This document shows, one piece after another, positions 21,720 to 27,018 of a stretch of DNA of 27,018 nucleotides. The DNA comes from Ichthyophonus hoferi (Eukaryota > Opisthokonta > Ichthyosporea > Ichthyophonida > Ichthyophonidae): positions 28,721-55,738 of the forward strand of contig NAOQ01000481.1 in assembly GCA_002751075.1 (NCBI GenBank), written 5' to 3'. Under the pieces are notes generated by a model. That model saw only the letters and a program-made list of their open reading frames with translations, was not told the DNA's origin and did not search any database. A program made the position numbers and the translations under genes. How positions within the stretch are numbered: the stretch's first letter is position 1; every line of letters starts with the position of its first letter.

Positions 21720-21923
21720 ATGCAATTGATAGATATCCTACCAGCCATAGTCGAACGGCAGTTAAACGTATTCTACAGGGTGGATGCAGTGACAATATCC
21801 AATACAATGTGGGCTCTGGCCACTATGTCCAATGCCCACGACCAATACTTCCAGGCCTCTGCCCACCATATTAGGAAAAGGGTAAAGGAGTGCAAGCCCC
21901 AGGAGGTGGCCAATATGGCCTAG
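21720..21923 (+). pseudogene. Fragment resembling OPR/RAP-type repeat proteins
   Basis: An open stretch of 67 codons from ATG to TAG. The core TISNTMWALATMSN followed by CKPQEVANMA strongly resembles the repeated (I/V)(S/A)NT(L/M)WA(L/F)A motif of octotricopeptide and RAP-domain proteins, which bind organellar RNA. Such proteins hold many repeats over several hundred residues, whereas only about one and a half are seen here. The frame upstream is closed by TAA at 21705-21707, although it is open before that back to 21474. The stretch is GC-richer than its flanks. It is probably a truncated copy or a lone exon of a larger gene; the family call rests on motif recall only. Confidence 0.4.
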
Positions 21924-22063
21924 TATATATACCCTATATTTTAATAATATAAAAATATTTTCTGTTGTAAATAACTTTCGCATGCTGAGTACGAACAAAT
22001 AGGACAACAACGTGGAGAAAGAGTATTCACACTCCAGATTAAATTATATTCTTTGGCTTTCAT

Positions 22064-22227
22064 AGTGCAATCTCAATTTCAAATATGGACCAGCGATGCC
22101 AAAACAATAATATTTAAGTAGGTTTATAACTAAATATACCTATAGAACAATAGAAACAATATTTTATTCCTCCTTTTCTTTTGCGATCTCGATTTTCAGT
22201 CTGAACCAGCAATGCCAAAGCAATAAT
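22064..22227. repeat. Diverged direct repeat, two units about 115 bp apart
   Basis: Segments 22064-22111 and 22178-22227 align over about 48 bp, sharing GC(A/G)ATCTC(A/G)ATTTTC-like sequence and then ACCAGC(G/A)ATGCCAAA(A/G)CAATAAT. The family and origin are not recognised. Confidence 0.6.
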
Positions 22228-22589
22228 TTTTGTCAACATATATTACTAATAAGTTGAAGACGCAAATAACCACAGAAGACTGTTAATTAAAACAAACCGT
22301 ATTTTATTTATTCTTCTGTGCAGTTTCCACTTATACTCCCTTATTTTTTGCACTTCTCGGTTAAGACGAATCAGATAATTTGGCCCAAAGGATATTGCAC
22401 CAAGATTTGACGACTCAAATCTTATTGCCCAACTTGGGTAGCATTTTGCAATATGAATCCAGCTCATTAGTAATATCATTATGAGATAAACGGCCCAATA
22501 ATATCATTTCAAAAAAATTAAGTAGGTTTATAAATAAATTTACCCGTGACCCCGGAACAATAGAAAAAATATTTATTCTTCTTTTTCTC
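22118..22589. repeat. Diverged direct repeat, copies at 22118-22182 and 22522-22589
   Basis: The two copies share GTAGGTTTATAA(C/A)TAAAT, then GAACAATAGAAA and a pyrimidine-rich end (TTATTC, CTTTTTC). Their spacing is about 400 bp. Together with the previous repeat they suggest an old, decayed tandem or dispersed element between 22060 and 22590. Confidence 0.55.
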
Positions 22590-23483
22590 TTTCTGATTTA
22601 ATAAATTTTAAACAAGGAAACCTTTCATTGAGGTGATATCCAAAGTAATGGTAAACGTCTACTGGGATATTCATTTAATGGGACCACATAAGTAATGAGT
22701 AAAAATGCTCGGTCAGAATAAAGAAAAAACGTTATATATTATTATGTTGTATTGTATTAATTATTAATTATTCTGATACGTGGAGTGCTTTAGAAGAATT
22801 TGGCATAGTAATCTTTTAAAAAAATGTAAATGACGACTATTCCCAATGAGATAGATAGGTTAACTTCCAAGGGGATAGAATCATTCGCCAGATAATTGGC
22901 TGACATTAGCCTAATCGAACATTCTAAATGGGTAGGTAACCACTTTTTTGAGACCAAAATTGTCAAAATTGGCAAAATTGGCCAGGCTTCCCTCCCCCCC
23001 ATACATTCCGCCAACAAGATAGCAAAACTAGAGTCAAGATTTGATGAGAAACAAGTATAAAGGAAAACAAAAATCCATAATAAAGGCCCCCGTCGCAGAC
23101 ATCTGTGACACCCCTGGGAGGTGGGGAAAAATACCAACAAAATAAAAAAACTACTAACTAGACATACAGATTAAATAATTCAATAGAGCGAAGCCATGAA
23201 TTCCACATCATCATGAATCAGAATTCTAATAACATCTTATATATACGACCTAATTATTACTACAGAGTTAATGATCTTGTAACAAATACCAGTCCAAGAT
23301 GATTAATCAAAACTGAAACAGCCAATAGAAGCGATCCTAAAACCATGTATATTAAGCATAAGCCATTTCAGATCATTTGTTTGGGGTTCTATTTGGGATA
23401 AGGTTCGTTGACTTTACAATAATAAAAATGTATTTTAGTATATCTGTATTCCATGTATGTACATGGACACGTCAAAATACCTC

Positions 23484-23707
23484 TTAATTCGGAATCTCCT
23501 CTTCCTCTAAACCAGTATAGGCCACAGAAACAGTCTTGTCCCTACTTATTATTTCCAACAAAAAAGCAAAGGTATAAGTAATGTCAAAATTTGCATTGGT
23601 GTGTGGAGACTCTGCTTGAGAATCAAAGTATACCTGCTGATTATTATCCTATGAATATTCATTTGAATCATCTTCACTGGTCTCCTGACTAGTGGATTTG
23701 TCGTTTT
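23484..23707 (-). pseudogene. Unrecognised coding-like segment with one in-frame TAG
   Basis: After a good acceptor (GGTTCTTTACAG, ending 23708) the minus strand encodes an acidic stretch (NDKSTSQETSEDDSNEYS), then TAG at 23651-23649. The same frame then continues with DNNQQVYFDSQAESPH, FDITYTFAFLLEIISRD and TVSVAYTGLEEEEIPN to TAA at 23484. The base just after the TAG could also be the first base of an exon, since TTCATAG is a usable acceptor. The composition is protein-like, but each piece is short and I recognise no family. It could be the last exon of an unseen gene or a relic. Weak support. Confidence 0.25.
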
Positions 23708-26090
23708 CTGTAAAGAACCACAAGCTTTTTTCTGATTAGGGATCCTTTTTTTAGCGTTAGTAAAGTGACACTGAATGAACATCACTAATAAAACTAGTTC
23801 ATTAGTTGAATCTCAAAACAATTTTACTACACAAGACCCTTTACGAGAAGTCTTGTTTATTGTGTTTTGTTCTGCGTATGGGTTACCAAATTTCTCAACA
23901 ACTACCTCTAAGTCCAATAATATAATTAACTGTTTATTTCTAATAGTGAGCTAAGTAGCAATAAAATATAAAGCAAAAATACATTATTTATCTTTATATC
24001 AAGAATGGTTTGTTGTTGTAATTGGTTATATGTGTTTACATAGTAAGATATCAGTTTAATTTAAGAAAAATCAAGTCTAGTAAATAATATTTCTATCTCC
24101 AGTAAAATATATAGTTATTCCGGGTAACTACTCTAAAATACAATCACTATAAAGATACTAAGACCGAAATTATAATCATCAAACAGAACTCTTGGTTCTT
24201 TAAAGTTTCCAAGATGACCAAAGCTAGCATCCTGCAATTGCTTTTATACTGGATTGAATTATTTTTTGAAATCGAGATTGACTCATTAACTCTCGCTGGA
24301 ACCAAATATACTGAAGTTTCTTTTAATTTAGACCAGTAATATTATCGATACCGTAATCCTATGGAACATGTAAAAAACTAAAGGTTGGTGTGATTCGAGA
24401 ATTAGACATGTGGCCATAATGTAATCATGATTTGCAATAGTACTATTATTTACAATGTTCTAATATATAATAAATATTTTAATATATTAACCAGGCGAAT
24501 AATATTTACTTCTTGCTAAGAACCCTGGCAAAATATTTTCTTTGACAACCAATTCAATTAAATGAGAAATATTTAGCCTATTTGTAGTCCATCTTGGAAC
24601 CTTTAATCGCAGGTCAGGTAACTTGGCTTAATTCGTGGAATAACGTACAATGGGTCTGTCCTATGGTTGAGGTTTAATACTGATGGACGAGTAAATCTAT
24701 AATATGTGTGCATTTTAAATAGATTTACATGTTGAATAAGAGGTGAAAAATACACTCTTCGACTTTTTCCTTAAAAAAGTGTCTCTATGCGAGCTGATTG
24801 TCACTCGAATTCAGAAAGATGAATGTTTTCCTTTTTTTTTTACCTTTGATTGCTACGGATCCTGACTTGTTAACCATAGTCACAGCTAATTTACATTTGA
24901 AGGTAACAATCATTTTAAGAAGTGTCTCTTGTTCTTGACTTAAGGACACCTAACTATCTAACTAAACCTACATCAAGTATTTTTTTAAAAAAGTTTTTTC
25001 ATGTATATTATAAACCGAATCCTGACTAAGCCATGATATACAATCGTTTTAACTGTCTCCTGTTGTATGTGTGCTTTTTAAATGTAATTTAACGGGCTAA
25101 TTGTATATCTACACTGCTTTATGGTATTATTTGTTACTTGGTTGACTCGTAAGCACTCGTACTTCTATTTTCATGGTCGTTAGATATGGTAAAATGGCCC
25201 GTAAGCGTGGCATAATGTGATGCATCTCCTGAGATCGTTAAATGGTCTGGCACAATTAAAGGCATGAGCCGTAATTGTTCAACCCAAGTGAAAGGATTAT
25301 GATTGATGCTCTTTATTGTGTATACTCATATCACTCTGAGGCTGAAACTAGATGTAGCAATGCATATCCTTAATATTTAATTATAAAAGTAAAATATTAT
25401 TTATTTATTTACAGATGAAGGAGTAATATACTGCATCAATACCTTAAGTTAGTACTAAAATAGTAAAAAGAAATGGTGCTGTTTCTCCAAAAAAAATACT
25501 ACCAATTTGGAGTGTGAATAGAAAGCATTTGTCGTACTCCGCCCCGAGTTGAAAGTACTAAAATATGAATCTGCTCTTAGGTTTGAATCTAAGCCCTGCT
25601 AATCCAATCCGATGGGCCTCCATACGATTGCGATCGCCTTCGTCCTAGTTAAACAACATTAGCACGCATATATAGTATATATAATATATAATATTACATA
25701 TTATTTTATACTTACAAGTCATGCTTGGTGCAGGTAAAGACTTGATCCCATGACTTTTATAATATTTTTTCTCTAGTAAAAATATATGGAAACGTAATTT
25801 TTTAATTGAAGGCAAAAACCCTTGGCAATAGTCAGGACTGCATATTGTTTAATTTATTATCAATGACTTAGGGCAGGTTTAGTAATAATGTATACACATA
25901 TGGCTTGACCAAATGTATATTTAATTATTTTTATGCTTATAAAATTTTAAATACAAAATAAATAGAGGAATTGTCAAGACAACTGAATTTAAACACAACA
26001 ACAGTAGTATCTGCAGATCAAATACCCCAAATCTGATATGGAGTATGTAATAAAAAATATCGCAAAACTTATGAATTGATTTTCCTTTAG

Positions 26091-26120
26091 ATAAATAAAT
26101 AAATAAACAAATAAATAAAA
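26091..26120. repeat. AAAT tetranucleotide microsatellite
   Basis: About seven ATAA/AAAT units with one variant (AAAC). Confidence 0.85.
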
Positions 26121-26704
26121 GATATATGCTTAAGTTTTCACAAAACAAGTTATAACTTGTACGTGAAACTTTGATAAACTAATGGTCGCAGCTGAGTAAA
26201 AGAGAACTAAATACCCATGTTTAGAAGTCAGATATCAGAAAGATATTTGGAGTTGTTTAATAAATAAGATATGTCAATTAATTAATTAAGTACCAATTAT
26301 TATAAAATTATATTTTATAGTAATTGATAGAAAAATAAACCTATGTTTTTGATAAATTGTACTACTGTTTAACATCTTATATTCGATCATAGATCTCACA
26401 TATTTTTCTATTAGTGAGTTGAGATCGAGGCAGGATAAAAAAAACGTTACAATAGCCAATTGATATCACCCATTGGAGAATATATTGAGGTCCAATTGCA
26501 AATGGGTAGAATTATTGATAGCTTCAGGGAACCATGGTACTATTTTTAATATGGTAGTGATCTAACTGGAATGGAAAACAAATCTATCCACAATAGTGCA
26601 AAATGAGTCTTATGTTATTGTTATTAAGGACGGCTATTTAGCCGGTAGGTAACAAAGAAGCTATGCATTTAATATCTGTATATGTTACGTAAGTTAGTCT
26701 ACTA

Positions 26705-26721
26705 TATAGTGTAACACTATA
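26705..26721. repeat. 17-bp palindrome with 8-bp arms
   Basis: TATAGTGT and ACACTATA are exact reverse complements around a single A. It is AT-rich and so more likely to arise by chance than the palindrome at 5888. Confidence 0.4.
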
Positions 26722-27018
26722 GGATTAACCTAGCAATATAATATAATTCCTTTATTAATAAGGGTGTATTATATTGTGTTGTAGTAGTGCCTGGAGGGAA
26801 GTATTTGGATTTATAGGTCGAAACAAACCAAGGCGCCTGTTTCTTCAATTCTTTTTGAAAGGACATTTTCCGTTTGTGTCGAATAGTGATCTATTTTTCA
26901 TGCAAGCTATTCCTGTGTGTTTTGAGCGAATTTTTGTGTTTGTTTATTTTGAGTACATTTTGTTTACATGCATGGACGAGTGTTTGTGGGTTGTGTGTGG
27001 TATTGTGGTCATGTTTGT

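Larger units (their letters stand above)
23710..27018. other. Gene-poor right end
   Basis: About 3.3 kb of AT-rich DNA without a recognisable gene. The last 150 bp or so are unusually rich in G and T on the plus strand, and an open frame starts at ATG 26972 (MDECLWVVCGIVVMF) and runs off the window. It might be the start of a membrane protein or signal peptide, but too little is visible to call it. A GC-richer patch at 25540-25640 shows no convincing frame or RNA fold. Confidence 0.4.

Noticed and set aside
22790-23140. 116-codon minus-strand open frame with hydrophobic segments
   Set aside because: Its length is near the chance maximum for the window, composition is unremarkable and no family is recognised; it begins without a convincing start context.

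Overview
This is an AT-rich, intron-rich eukaryotic window. By eye it is about two-thirds A+T, with GT-AG introns and the standard genetic code. Three conserved genes can be assembled exon by exon. They are a BT1-family folate/biopterin-type transporter (minus, 62-3497), a thioredoxin-like protein 1 (TXNL1) orthologue (plus, 9340-14810) and a TRIAP1/Mdm35 twin-CX9C protein (minus, 15353-16221). A fourth gene, a secreted pepsin-like (A1) aspartic protease (minus, 19769-21339), keeps both catalytic motifs but has an in-frame UAA between its lobes.

The organism cannot be fixed. TRIAP1 begins with the animal-like MNSVGE and TXNL1 is 289 residues, the same length I recall for the human protein. 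BT1 carriers are commoner in protists, oomycetes and plants than in bilaterians, and the NTMWALA-type fragment at 21720-21923 resembles the OPR/RAP-like repeat proteins that expand in protists. An early-branching opisthokont (a unicellular holozoan or a sponge) or another AT-rich protist fits best.

Layout: 1-3500 is the transporter, with 8 exons. 3500-9180 is a long stretch with no recognisable gene. 9180-14810 holds the TXNL1 promoter, with two ATF/CREB-type sites, and the 11-exon gene. That gene has a 26-nt micro-exon, several short-period repeats in its introns, and an assembly gap (10991-11222) flanked by identical 94-bp copies. 14811-15352 is the spacer between the convergent TXNL1 and TRIAP1 genes. 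16322-19478 is intergenic with microsatellites and weak coding-like pieces. 19479-21400 is the protease, with a TATA box and a poly(A) signal. 21720-23710 carries an OPR-like fragment, diverged repeats and a relic-like coding segment. 23710-27018 is mostly featureless.

Nothing indicates that the genes work together; they look like unrelated housekeeping genes (cytosolic redox and proteasome-linked TXNL1; mitochondrial lipid transfer TRIAP1), a transporter and a secreted protease. The points most worth a second look are the protease frame that stays open through UAA codons, the complementary repeats flanking internal TXNL1 exons, the stop-free 90-nt last intron of the transporter, the poly(A) signals overlapping the ends of coding regions, and a local excess of CCAAT pentamers.
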